Positions 12,125 to 24,071 of a stretch of DNA of 64,000 bases are shown one piece after another. The stretch is from Chrysaora quinquecirrha. Its lineage: Eukaryota; Cnidaria; Scyphozoa; Semaeostomeae; Pelagiidae. A model generated the notes under the pieces. The model ran no database searches. It saw nothing but the letters and a program-made list of their open reading frames with translations, and had not been told where the DNA came from. The translations under genes were made by a program, and so were the position numbers. The DNA lies in assembly GCA_014526335.1 (NCBI GenBank), contig JACTAT010000059.1, positions 2,751,312 through 2,815,311 of the forward strand, read 5' to 3'. The first letter of the stretch is position 1, and each line of letters begins with the position of its first letter.

Positions 12125-12378
12125 TTTGAAAATTTGGGAAAGAGCGGGAAAATTACTCTTATTTCCGGTTATTGCATAACGCATGCTCGAAAATTCTTTG
12201 TCTTGATTCGCTAATAAGACAATTGGCTTTAAGCGATCATAAGTAAGTGCTCATGCTCAGTGTTGTCCATTGTTAGAGAAATAGAAATCGTCATCTGGAA
12301 TTGGAAGCAGAGGCCAGAGAAAAGTAGTGGTCTAGAAATATATCAGTTTCATCTTCGATTTTCTCTGGTTCAGGAAAG
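12125..12378. promoter_or_regulatory. Divergent GINS4/RTF2 promoter with E2F- and ETS-like sites
   Basis: The two start codons are 254 bp apart on opposite strands. GCGGGAAAA at 12144-12152 (TTTTCCCGC on the other strand) matches the E2F consensus and lies 20 bp from the GINS4 ATG. TTCCGG (ETS core) is at about 12163-12168. E2F control is well known for GINS and other replication genes; shared control of RTF2 is inference. A TTTTCTCTGGTTCAG just before the RTF2 ATG may be the acceptor of a 5' UTR intron. Confidence 0.55.
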
Positions 12379-13289
12379 ATGGGAGGAGATGGAGGATCAA
12401 TACCAAAGCGAGCAGAACTTGTCAAAACAAGCAAACGAGGAGAACAAGCTGACAAAGACATGGAACGAGATGCTAAATGGTCTCACTGCGCAATAACTCA
12501 GAGAGAACTTGTTAGGCCCATTGTTGCTTGTGATCTGGGGAAACTTTACAACAAAGAATCTGTTTTGGAATATCTCCTTGATAAGTCGATATGTGATTCA
12601 GTTTCGCATATCAAAAGCATGAAAGATGTGACAAAACTGAATTTAATAGAAAATACTGGATATGACGAAAAATGCCGAAAACATGCAGGTCATTTTGATA
12701 CAATGGCTTCAAAGTTTATGTGTCCTGTTGTTGGTATTGAAATGAATGGAAAATACAGGTTTTGTTTTATAAGAAGCTGTGGATGTGTCATGTCAGAGAG
12801 AGCTTTGAAGGAAGTTCCAGCAGAATCATGTCACAAATGTGGAAAAGCTTTTATTCAGGATGATGTTATTGTTATAAATGGTAATGAAGAGGATGTAGAA
12901 AGACAAACAGCAATCATGGAAGAGAGAAAACAAAAAGATAAAGCTGCAAAGAAATCCAAGAAAGAATCAAAACTGACGAAAAAGGGTTCAACAATGAATG
13001 GTTCAAAATTGAAAATAGCAAGAAAAGAAATGTTGATGAGATCAGTAATTGTGATATTGAAAAGAAAGATGGAACTCTAGCAACGAAAAAGAGAAAAGAT
13101 GACGTGCAAAATGAAAAACAGAAAACTACCAACTCAGATATGGAGTCAGCATTAAACAATAAGTCAGTTGCAAAAGACCCAAAAGCTTCAAAAGTTTTCA
13201 AAAGTTTATTCACTTCAAGTGAAACAGCAAAAAATAGACCAAACAGTAAAGTTTCCAATTGGGTGACTTATAATCCATATCATTTGTAG
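12379..13289 (+). CDS. RTF2: Replication termination factor 2 (RTF2), intronless, with frameshift
   Basis: RTF2 acts at replication forks and is removed from stalled forks for restart. The start MGGDGGSIPKRAELVK is the family signature. A RING-like fold is shown by FMCPVVG (Cys115), SCGC (134,136), SERALKE and CHKC (151,154). The frame that begins at 12379 stops at 13080. The conserved C-terminus (KVFKSLFTSS...NWVTYNPYHL, ends 13289) lies in another frame that is open from at least 12950. So one frameshift within about 12950-13070, a region of A-runs, splits the gene, unless it is an assembly error. Vertebrate RTF2 genes have many introns; this copy has none in the coding region, so retroposition or intron loss is possible. 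Its promoter position opposite GINS4 argues for a functional locus. Confidence 0.9.
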
Positions 13290-13930
13290 ATATTGTTCAT
13301 TTATTTAAAAGAAATATACCCTACACTGAGTTGAAAGTTTTAATTATTTCTCTGTTATGTTTTTCTTTATGTTTTGTTTAAAAAGACTTTGCTAAGCTAC
13401 GCTATTTTCAGCAGCTGCAGATTGTTGTATATAAATGTTTGGATCCTAAATTTTATTCCATATAAAGCACAACAATAACATGACTGTTTTGTTTTCTACA
13501 TTCACAATGATCATTCCTGGTTAAGATTCTTGTGGCACTTCTTTGTCACTAACACTACCTTGTTTTGAAACTTAAGAGATTCTTGAACAAAAATACTTGC
13601 TTTTGTCTTCACTCTACTTCGCTAAGGGGTGTTTCCTGTGCCTTCAAAAGTAAAAGGAATAATAAGGAGGGGAAATCATGGTGACATTGCAAGGTACAAG
13701 TCTTCACGGTTGAATAATTTCATTCAACTGGTAATAGAATCAAATTGCAGAAGAAGATATTGTCTTTGCTTTACAAGAACACCACAAAGCGAAATATAGG
13801 AAGTTAATATATTTAGTCCATTGAGGATTTTTATTTTTTGTTAATTTTCATGAAAGGTGGGAACTGTGAGGAAAAAATTTGAGGAACTTGTTTTGACAAC
13901 TGGTGATCCAAAGGGCAACCACCCGTGACT
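13290..13930. other. RTF2 3' region and spacer; nothing recognised
   Basis: AT-rich sequence after the RTF2 stop. No ORF, repeat or RNA gene seen. Confidence 0.45.
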
Positions 13931-13941
13931 TCGAGCAATAC

Positions 13942-13955
13942 GCATGCGCTCCAAT
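13942..13955 (+). promoter_or_regulatory. NRF1-like site and CCAAT box upstream of the ZIP13 gene
   Basis: GCATGCGC at 13942-13949, followed by CCAAT at 13951-13955, lies about 145 bp before the start codon. NRF1-type palindromes are common in housekeeping animal promoters. Confidence 0.4.
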
Positions 13956-14096
13956 CTTGTTTTATATTGCCTTGTGATCAACAGGAAGACTTGTGGGAAG
14001 AATTTTGTTGAAACATGAAATTTATGTTTTTAAACAAAATGTGACCAAAGAAGACGGATTTATAAAGTCTGAAATATCACTTCGCTGAAGATCATC

Positions 14097-17000
14097 ATGA
14101 GGAGTGTCTATTTCGTTATTCTCATCATTTTTTCGCTGTTTTTACTGGAATGTGCTGATGGAAACATTCACAGAGCCGTTCACACACGGAGAAGACCAAA
14201 ACAAGAAACTGGATTTCTGGCCAGATTCAGTTTGAAACTCCAGAAAGCTTGGTTGGCCCTTCCAGCATCGCTTTTAGTTGGATGTACTGGGATTTTTCCT
14301 CTTCTTGTCATCCCTGTTCAGTCGGGAAAATCGTTGAAAGAAGGGAGTAAGTTGAAATTTATCCTTGTAGAAGAGACGACTTTTTTGCGAACAGATAAAA
14401 ATTTCACTAATCGTAATCAAGATGTCTTAAAATCGGCCTAATAATTGCCTAATATTTCGTTTTTCACGGCTGATTGGCGATTTTGCCCAGTCTTACTAAA
14501 TGAGGTTAATATTATTTTAAACAATTCAGTAAATGTGTTTTTAAATATTAAATGAAAATCTCAAATTTATTTCGAATTGCCCGTGTGATCTCTTGACGAG
14601 ATCGTCAAACCATCTGCGGCACCAGCTTAGGTATTCAGTGATTTTTCAATCTCTGAGAGCTCTTGAAGTAAACTACTTTCCAAAATCAGTTTTTTGAGAT
14701 AAGAGGCCCTTAATAATAGATCATTTTGTCATGCTAATCAAAACTTAAAATGATCTTCTGAAAAACCCTTTTTCAAAATTTTTACAAAAAAATGACATTT
14801 AACAATTGCTTTTGGTAGCAAGAGTAGGTAGGGTATATACAAAAAGATTGCCAAAATTTAAAGGTCACAACTTGTAAACGTCCAATGCCACATTTGTGCT
14901 AATTTATCAACCCTTGCAACAAGCACTCTTTGACCGATGAGCCCCTGCTCTCCAATGCACATCCATTCCAAAGAACATAGACACACCCACACCCCCTCCA
15001 ATAAGCACCCTCTCAATGAACACCTTAACAATGTTAACTGATAGACCTTTTTTGGTGAACAGTCAACAGCATTGAAATTTTTGGAAAACACAAGATATGA
15101 AGTTTTGGATGCCAAAGTGTATAAAATATCCAAAACTTGGTGCATATCCAAAGTTGTTTCAGGGTCCTATGCTTGTGTTCTTAATTGTACGAGTGTTTAC
15201 AGTTCCCTATTCTGTAAAAGCGTTGACTGCAAAAAATAAAGTTGGCAGAACTTTTTACACCACTCAGTGTAGCCCTTATAATATCATAAACTTTGAGCAC
15301 TCATAAACTCAATAATAAAAGCACTGGTACTTTGGTAATGAAGATGCAAATTAGAGAGAAATGTTTACAAATGACAAATTCGTTATTCAGCAGAATCTTT
15401 TCAATAGAATATATCATTATCAATGCTCGAAAAGCTATAACAAATAACAAATTTGTTGTTTGTAAACATGTCTCTCTAACTTAAACGTGGCTAATTTTCA
15501 AAGATGCAAATGTTTTGCTAAAATTCCAATATTTTTCAGTATCATCACAAAGATTGCAAGTCCTTTTGAGCTTTGCTGTTGGAGGCCTTCTTGGAGATGT
15601 GTTTCTTCATTTGCTACCAGAAGCTTGGATGTACCTTGGAAAAGGTCTGAAAATCTACCTTTGTACCACAAATTGTTTTAGTTTTCTTCCCTCAGCAAAG
15701 CAACTCATATTTTTACCAACCAGTTTTGGAAAAAGTTGCAGTGTTCCACATTCCCTGCCCTTAAACTGAAGACTGGACTTAGTAGACATTGCACAAAACC
15801 TGTAAGGTACACAATGTCATTTGGGTATATTAAAATTTTGGGCATAAAAGATTAAGGGAGCCAGCATTAGAGGGCTTTTTCTCAGTTCAAGAAAGATAAC
15901 TTGTATGTCTTTGTCCTTCTTGCCAGGTGGACATAATCATTTTGGACACATGACTGTTGGATTATGGTGCTTGGCTGGACTCTTTGGCTTTCTTGCCCTT
16001 GAAAAGCTATTCATGGAGCAAGAAAAAGAAGATAAACCATCAGAAAAATCTTCAGTTGATGAGAAGAATGAACATGAAAAGGGAGAAAAGGTAGCTTCAG
16101 TTATTTAATTATTGATTTTTAGTATTGGGGAAATAAACTCTCAACTAGAATAAACCCTTTGTAGTACAAAGTTTATTCTAATATTGTCGTTCATACTGTA
16201 TTTTAAATGAATACAGTCCTGATTCGAACAGGTCCATCATGTATCCACTTCTATTCTTAGATCTTGGAGAAACCTAGATTTCAGTCACAAAAAGTTTTGC
16301 ATTTGCAAATTCTAGCTGGAAATTCTTCAATTGTTTCTATGTGAAAGGTTGTCCACCAATTAAAATCGTGTTGTTGGACACAACTTTTTTCTTTTGAAAA
16401 CTATGCCGCCAATACCAGATAGAGACCTAAATGGCCATGTTTCAAAATGTTGTGGTCCAGTGAGTCAATGGTTGATACAAAATGTTGTAAATAAAGGTTT
16501 CAGACTGATAACATTGACCGCACACCATGAAATATCTTTAACACTCTGAGACTTCTTGTTGTTGACCATAGTTTTCATAATATCAGTTTTCATTTATCTG
16601 TAGATCATCCTTTCTGACAAAGAAAACGCATTAACAAAGCTTAATGGATTCACTCAAATTGTTCATGAGAAAGGTCTTTCTTCCTGTTTGAGTGAGGGTG
16701 GACTGTTGTACAGAGATCCAAAGAAAAATGAAAAGCTTGATGAAGGTAACAAAATTTACCCCTCCTCATTCCTCTAGTTTTGTCTGTAAAAGTTGTGTCA
16801 AGATGTTTTTATATGTTATAAACTCAATACTCTTACTCTGTTCACTTCAGGTCATGAAAACAAAGAAATAACAGAGGAGAAACCAAAAGAGAAAATAGCG
16901 GTAAGTGAAGAGAGTGTTGTTGCCTAGAAAGAGAACAAGCAACTTTTTATTCTTTAGTCTATAGTACTGTAGAAATTGAGCTAAACCTGGTATTCTAACC

Positions 17001-20000
17001 TCTTCTGAGATTTCTGTTTTCACCCTTTTTCAAATTTGAAACGAAATGTTACAGATGAGTAGGGGAAAGGACATCATAAACTGAAGCTCTGTGGTAAAAA
17101 TAAGCTTTAAATTTCCAGTGTGGTTTCTCAGCTATTTATTGCTGTTACAGACGAAAATATTATGAGGGCACAAGTAATTAAAGTTCCTATCTTCTGGTCC
17201 AAAATGTAATTGACAATAGTGTGCCTTCTATAAAATTTCCATATGATCTCTTTAATTGAGTACCCTCTCTCATTATTGCCACGTTGTGGTTACCAAATTT
17301 GATCTAATCTTTACATTGTAAAATTAAATATATTCTTTCGTTTGAAGATCCATTCATTGAACTAATTCTTGGATCAAAGGCTAATAAACTCCTTATTTAT
17401 CTATTATTGGCTAAAATAACAAATTGATGCAGAACTTCATTTTATTAAGTTAAACCATGAACTTAATTTTTACCGAAAAAACAAGATTTGTTTATGTTTT
17501 CGTCAAATAAAAAAGCAAAGTACAGAGAAACCTGTTAGAGCACCTTTACTGAACATTTAAACAGTTTTCGTTTGCAATAAGAAAAAATTTCTTCCAACAG
17601 CTGGTCTTTTGTGTGTTCTTGATGGTTTTTTGCAGCTGCTGTTTTTCATTTTACAATCAAAACACGCATAGCAAGCAGGAAATGAACAGAAATCACCCAC
17701 TGAAAGCCATAAGTTTTACTGAGTTTTGCAATCCTTTGTTGGTCCCTTTTCCGCTAACATTTGTATTTACCTATATTTAGTTGCATACCCAAGGGGAATT
17801 GGGGTATCCAGATCTGCAACATTAATCATTATTAAAATAAAGCCTTATGGTTGACACTAAAAAGGCAGTAAGATCGCCGGGGAAGAGCAGAACATGCTTT
17901 TTCCAACATAATTCGCTGTTACAGTACTAAGTTTTTCCCACCATAGCAGTTGAACCCTGAATTGTTGTTAATATCCTTAGACTGCAATATTCTTTCCCAC
18001 CGTATCAGTCAACTGGACTACAAGCCTTAAACTTTCTTAGCTTTTATTCATGCTAACGTTTGTGTTTTTTTTCATCGATATTTTTACTGTCAACTAACTT
18101 AACGGTTGTAACATTTTATCCTTTCAGGCTTTTGGCTACTTGAACCTTTTTGCCAACTGTATTGATAATTTCACTCATGGCCTTGCTGTTGCAGGAAGCT
18201 TCGTTGTTAGCAATCAGGTAAAATGAATTATTGCAGTAAAGTAAATAGAACATTCTCGATTTCCATATACTATGTTTCCATTTCTATCTGTTTGTCTTTG
18301 TGAAAACGCTGCCTGTTTCAACTGAAAAAAAAAATAAAGCCTTTTTATGCAGCTAGACTCTCACTGTTTAAGTTTGTACTTATATGTTTGAATGTTTCAG
18401 GTGGGAATGTGCACAACGTTGGCAATTTTGTTGCATGAAATTCCTCACGAGGTAAGGCGATACTTTTGGTTGAGAAAATAATGTGGAACACTGGAAAACT
18501 AGAACTTTAAAGACTAGAAAACTATAACCAGCCTTGAATTCTCTTTTGGATGAATGTTTAGCAAGATAATAAAGCTGTAACTACAAAAGTATGTAGATTT
18601 TTCTAATTTTCGAACTTTGTTTTTACGCTTGTTTTAGATCGGAGATTTTGCTATTTTGTTAAAATCAGGATTCAAGAGATGGGATGCTGCATTAGGACAG
18701 GTTTGCTTATATGAAGTTTTTGTGGCATCTTCTTTCGTCATATCTTCATGATGTCCTGCATGTTTTACAAGAACTCTTAGCTTATCTTTCAGCCCCAAAA
18801 GTTTCTTTTTTTGGAATGAATTTTCAGTTTGTATCTTAGTCAACTTGGTTCAGAGTTTTTCCAAGACGCGTACTTCACACGTTAGATTGTTTTTGTTCAA
18901 ATCTTAAGCGGTCTATTGGAATTGAGAAAATTTTGATCCGAATCCTTCGTGTTTTCTTTAAAAAGCATGTTACAATAATCGTACTAGTGTTTTATCGATT
19001 CATCTTCTGCTTTTTTTATTCTCAGATCATAACAGCTTCTGGTGGCTTGATAGGAGCATTATTTGGTATCCTTGCCGAAGGAGCAGGTAGACATTGCAGA
19101 ACTGATTTTGTAGTGTTAGAATTAACCATAGACATTAGACTTACTATATGAGTCGTAGTTATGGCTATTGAATTGAATTGCTGGACGCTCAAACTAAGAT
19201 GGCTGAAGGAAACAGAATCAATTCAATTCAATGTGAGCGAAAGTTAGGTACTTAGAAAGCGAGTCTACATAGACATGGAAGAACGATTGTTTTCTTGTTA
19301 GGCACACTTTCATTTATACGATCGGGTAAACATTACTGTATGTTTAGATTATGTTTTTTTTCATTGACAAGGAGTTGTTTTTTTTTTTCATTGAAAAGGA
19401 GTCGGTTTGTTATCATCTTCTTGCATTTTGATGTACTTCCAAACTACTAATACCTGCTTAACTCTGCTTTATTTTATTGATCTGTTTACCCAATAAACGC
19501 TACGATAGTTTGCCTTTAAATGGAACTCCCATTGTTTTTCTTTGTGCTGTATGCAGACTTATTTTCTTGGTTTTGAGAGTGCAGTTTTCTTCTGCCCATC
19601 CCTTCTGCATTTTCATTTCGGCTTTTTTATAAATCTATTATTTCCCTGTTTACTGCACATGCCTGTCTACATGTCAAGATGTTGAGAGGTAAATTATGTC
19701 TCTTTAAAACAGCAATTTTCAAGAGACACAATTTAATATACAATGTGTGTAAGAATACATTGCCGGGCTCAAGCTAGAAGACCAAATCTTAGGTCTGTAG
19801 TTTTGTTAATGCTTGTACATCAGGTTGACACCTATACCGCTTTTTAGAATATAGATTGATTTGGTCATTCCTAATCTTCCTTGCCTGTTCTGTCTTTGTG
19901 TTGAATTCTTCTTTAAATTTCTGACCATTTTCGTATATCTTTACTGATATATAGAATAGGAGCTAAGTGGAGAGGCAGAGTTTGTTTAGGTGAGGTCCTT

Positions 20001-20924
20001 GAGGCGGAGGTCCTTGAGGGAGAGGCCCTTGAGGCGGAGGTCCTCTGAGGCGGTGGTCAGAGACGGGCATGGGCTAGTCTTTACTGATATACGACTGTAC
20101 CTATTTGTCTATTTTTCCTTTTAGGGGACACAACAGCGTGGGTGTTACCCTTTACATCAGGTGGATTCATCTACATTGCGATGGGAACCATTGTACCTGA
20201 TCTTTTGAAAGAAAAAGACCCAATGTAAGCAATTGTTATTATTTCATATTTGTCAGTAATCATCTCATTTGTACACCCGCAACAAGTGGATGTTTCCCTT
20301 CTCTTTCTTATCTGTACAGTTAAACAGTAAACTTAGAAAAACACGTGTCGAAACAAAAACACGCTGATTACTTTATGTGTGCATCTTTTCTTGTCAAGTT
20401 TAGCACCTTTTCGATTAGTCCTATTTCTCAGATGTGTCCTGAACGTCCTCAAAATGCATGGCCTAATAATATGCCCTGAATTTGCCCCACCTTTGAACGG
20501 TTAAAAAGGATGTGAAAAATATTTCAAAACTTATCTGTTTTCTTGAAACAGAGTAGTTGAAAGACGTGATAACGGGGTAGTTGAACAATGTTATATCGGA
20601 GTAGTTGAAAAGGAAATTATATGTTACAAAAGAATAGAGTAGCTAGAAACATGCACAAGTAGAATGGAGAAGCTACTAAAATTTGTTGTTTGCCCTGAAT
20701 TGGAAACATTCCGGCACCTAAAACACAAATAAAATAATGAGACTGCAACATTGGACATTTAGCTAGTTTTTTGTTTATCATGAAGTTGGTCTTTCTTCGT
20801 AAGCTTCCTGCTAAAATACTTATGTTTCTGCTTTTTTATATTTTCCAGTGAATCTGTGAAGCAAGTGCTCGCACTCCTTGCTGGAATCGGAACAATGGCC
20901 GTCGTTTCTGCATTTCATCACTGA
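14097..20924 (+). CDS. SLC39A13: Zinc transporter ZIP13-like (SLC39A13), 11 exons
   Basis: Encodes 383 residues; human ZIP13 has 371. ZIP13 moves zinc from Golgi or vesicles to the cytosol. Exons: 14097-14346, 15540-15644, 15927-16090, 16604-16745, 16851-16900, 18128-18217, 18401-18451, 18638-18700, 19026-19086, 20125-20224, 20849-20924; all phases agree. A signal peptide covers residues 1-22. [19 protein letters not shown] is the first conserved membrane segment. The metal site is IDNFTHGLA in the fourth segment and [16 protein letters not shown], the LIV-1 subfamily HExPHE motif, in the fifth. DNFTHG rather than HNFTDG, and [12 protein letters not shown] near the end, favour ZIP13 over ZIP7. 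The exon 2 donor (GTCTGA) is weak. Exons 3-5 encode an acidic, Lys/Glu-rich loop. Confidence 0.93.
15168..15330. repeat. Hairpin MITE, copy 1 (TTGTGTTCTTAAT family)
   Basis: Begins near CTTGTGTTCTTAATTGTACG and folds back on a segment around 15265-15325 (CTTATAATATCATAAACTTT). A second, better kept copy is at 41840-41995 in the first intron of RPIA. Lies in the first intron of the ZIP13 gene. Confidence 0.5.
19136..19267. mobile_element. MITE of the TAGACTTA family with perfect 9-bp target duplication
   Basis: Starts TAGACTTACTATATGAGTCG and ends GCGAGTCTA; CATAGACAT flanks it on both sides (19127-19135 and 19268-19276). Other copies: 47659-47818, 49280-49427 and 56263-56400. No coding capacity. 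It sits in intron 9 of the ZIP13 gene. Confidence 0.82.
19991..20060. repeat. Short minisatellite, ~15-bp unit GAGGTCCTTGAGGCG
   Basis: About four to five imperfect tandem units in intron 9 of the ZIP13 gene. GC-rich compared with its surroundings. Confidence 0.6.
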
Positions 20925-21294
20925 ACTCTGGGGTTTATACATAATTACTACTATTTCGTTTGACAATTCATACTAATTTCAATTTTAATTTTACGTCCCA
21001 TGAACTCTAAAATTCCATTCCCACCATTTTTTATTTTCTTTTTTGTAATGTAACCGCAGGTCGTGAAGAATATTTGGTTGTGTACTGAACGGTTTTAGTT
21101 CGCAGATTACTCATCGTCTAATAGAAGCAGGGATTAAACGATAGTTTTCTTCCCTATTTTTCCGCAATGCTCAGTCGCCTTCCTTTTTAGCAATTTCATA
21201 TTAATCATGGTATTGCAAAGGATTGTCAGAACACACACAAGAGTACAAAAGTTGCATCTTTTGTGAAAAACTTCCCAGCAACGAGACACTAAGG

Positions 21295-21530
21295 CCTAGA
21301 CCAAACGATCAAACATTGTTGGCCAAACATTTGAGATTTGCTTTGGAACTAGTGTTTGGCTATCGGGAAATCTCATCGCAAAATACGGCTTGACCCGTAA
21401 AATTAGCTCAGCGTCCGTTGGCAATCTTTCAAACTTAAAAAACATTTCTCAAAGTAAACTATTTTGAAAACAAATTTTAGACTTTTGACGAGCAATGTTT
21501 GACTATTTGGCTATGCCCTTGATGTATGTT
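21295..21530. repeat. Diverged MITE, GTTTGGTC-ended family (copy 1)
   Basis: Starts around GGCCTAGACCAAACGATCAA and contains repeated TTTGGC/CAAACATTG words, ending near GTTTGACTATTTGGC. A second copy at 33478-33735 has the same start (CCAAATGATCAAACACTTGTT) and ends in ATCGTTTGGTC. Borders approximate. Confidence 0.45.
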
Positions 21531-22199
21531 TCAAGGCCAATTCATCCTTCATGTAGCCTTCGTCGTTCAGGATTCGTGTTCGTTTTGGTCAGTCTTCTGA
21601 CAGTAGTCGGTTTGGAAGTTTCTGAAACATTCTTCCTTTGAAACATTCTTCCCAGTTTTGCAGACAATTGAAAGTTACCAGGAGACTCATCACTTTTCAA
21701 GGAGACTTTTGTGCTTAAAATATAATAATCTAAATTTTCAGAATTCTGGATTCTGCTGCCAGAAAAACCAATGTTTTCGGAAGATTGAAGGTTACAAATT
21801 CAAATATAGAGCCTAGAAATTTATCCCTTCAATGTGTTCTGTGGTTAATCCAGGGGTGTTCCTGCTTGTTATAGTTAAAACTCCTAACATTCCTACGCTT
21901 CTCTTGAAAATGCTTATCTGTTTTACCTCCCCCCCCCCCACATATTTTAACCTCTAAGCTCGTTTGTGAGCTTTATTTTTGTATACCTAAAAATATAATT
22001 GATGCCTTGTGTTGCTTATTGGTAAATATCAAGTGACAAACTGTTGCTTTTTATTCATGTCATATAGTAATTTCACATGCAAAAGGTGTGGTAATCTGAA
22101 TATCAAAAGAAATACTACGAAATATGTTGTTTATATTGTGATTGTTGCATCTGCAGTCGGCTGAAGGCAAGTACTCTTTCCTTTATTTGCCGTATAAGA

Positions 22200-23570
22200 A
22201 GTTGCAAATGATTAAAAAGCTTTGAGACTCAGGAAAGAAGAGGGATGAAGAACAAGCAAGAATAACAAGATCGAGGTGGAAGTGCAGAAGATTATAAGAT
22301 CCATGAAGTTATTCAAGTCCATGAAGACGCTTTGCAGTAAAAGAGAGGTGAAATTGTCAAGATGATGTAGAGGGAGGTGAGATAAACGCTGAATGAAAGA
22401 GTAAAAGAAAAGAAGAATCAGGGAAAAAATGGGAAAGACGGAGGACATGCAAGAAGACAAATGAACGTAGATGGAAACGGCAAGAATAACGGAAGGATTA
22501 GATGGAGTTTATGAGGATAAACAATGAGGAGGAAGAAGGAGGTAGATTGTAATAGAGGAAAGAATTAAGAAGAATAAATTGATTAAAGAAGATTGACACA
22601 TGGTGGCAAAAAGATAGGTATGATTGAAGAATGAGAGAGAGTAAAAGAGGGTAAACGGTGAAATTAGAGAGAAATAAAGAGATAACAGAACTAGAAGAAA
22701 GAATGGAAGATGATCAAGAAGTTTCAAAAGACGAATGTTACAAGATGAAAAGGTTAAAATGCTAGACGAATCTGAGAGAATCAAAGAAGATAAGGAAGGA
22801 AAAAACGAGTAAAGATATCTAGGAAGACAAAAAAGTTGGAAGACGGGAAGGAGGTCCAAGAATGAGAAAACAGTAAGATTTTCAAAGAAACTTGATCATC
22901 AAAAAATAGAAATTCTTCTTCCTCTTTGCCTTTTCGATTTGCATAATTATATTAAACTTGTCTTAGGCGAGGCAGATGACGCTCACGAAGTCCTGCAAAA
23001 TCAGAGGGGCTTGGAAAAGGGAAACAACAAAGATAAATAGTAAAAGATAGGAAGAATTGAAGAAGATGAAGGAATTCAAAGAAGATACATACAGCAAAGC
23101 AAAAGGATGGAAGTGCTGAAAGAAAAAGATGAAATTAAGTAGAAGATAAGGAAGAAGTTGATTGAGCTGGAAAGGGGCGAAACTGCGGAAGTAGCCGCAA
23201 CAAATGAAGGAGAAAGGAAGAAGCAGAAAGAAATATAAGTAATGGACATCATATGGGCTTGCAGAATTGAACAGAAAAAGTAGTACAAAAAGAATACAGA
23301 AGGAAACAGAATATACAGAGCAGGTTTTCAAGGTAAGGAAACAAGCTCTAGAAGATGAATGAAAGTTGATGAAAAAGGGAGACAGAAGGATTGGAGAGAG
23401 GTTGGAAGAATTGGAAAGTTTAAAAGCATGAGGACGAAGAGTTTTGCTGAAATGACCGTTGTAAAGAAAGAAGTCGAGGAAGGAAAAATATACTCAAGGC
23501 TGGAGGAAGGAAAAGGATGTCAGAAAAGATGGAATAAATCTGATGTTGACGTATTCATCAAAGCGTAATA
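22200..23570. other. 1.35-kb purine-rich tract without coding potential
   Basis: The plus strand is dominated by A and G, with GAAGA, GGAAG and AAAGAG words throughout, while frames are closed by frequent stops on the plus strand. The minus strand looks open for 70-120 codons only because of its Ser/Phe/Leu-rich pyrimidine bias. No tandem period is obvious. A decayed coiled-coil gene, a non-coding transcript or an old GA-rich satellite are all possible. Confidence 0.5.
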
Positions 23571-24071
23571 ATTTTCAGGTAACTTGATAGATAATTATTT
23601 GTGAGCGAAATCAAAATTTTCTATGTATCTGATTAAATAAAACCGAAAAACTGTAAGAGGAAATATAGATTCATGAAAACAAACTATAATAGTTTGTTAA
23701 CTGATCTGCTACATAATCGTCTTCACAGTAGATTTAAAGGCTCCAAAGAAATAAAGATGTGTTTGTATCAAGTTGATTTTATTTGATTTTTGAAAAAGTT
23801 GTTATAGGCAGCGTATGTTCAGCTTCATTTGTAACGCCTTTTCGATTAGTAACATATTCATCTTCTTTACTCAGGGTCTTGGTACCTAATTGGCTTTCGT
23901 ATTGTTTGTTTTTAGAAATGTATATATAGTTGGCACTGCTCGAAAGTTGAAACACTGTCATTTTCGGCTGGTCACATCCTAAGCCGATTCAGAGCCAGTA
24001 AAGGTGAAGATTGATAGATTCGGAGAAAGAGTGTATAACGTATGTTGGTGCCTGTTCTGAGCCTTGCAGAT
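23571..24071. other. Spacer and probable promoter of the secreted Cys-rich protein gene
   Basis: AT-rich. TATATATAG near 23920-23930 is a TATA-like word about 145 bp before the start codon. Nothing else seen. Confidence 0.3.

Noticed and set aside
14097..20924. ZIP7 (SLC39A7) as the identity of the zinc transporter
   Set aside because: DNFTHG and [12 protein letters not shown], and the lack of long His-rich repeats, fit ZIP13 better; a ZIP7/13 ancestor cannot be fully excluded.
22212..23331. Three minus-strand open frames of 82-122 codons
   Set aside because: They are Ser/Leu/Phe runs caused by the pyrimidine bias of the strand, with no domain, start context or splice support.
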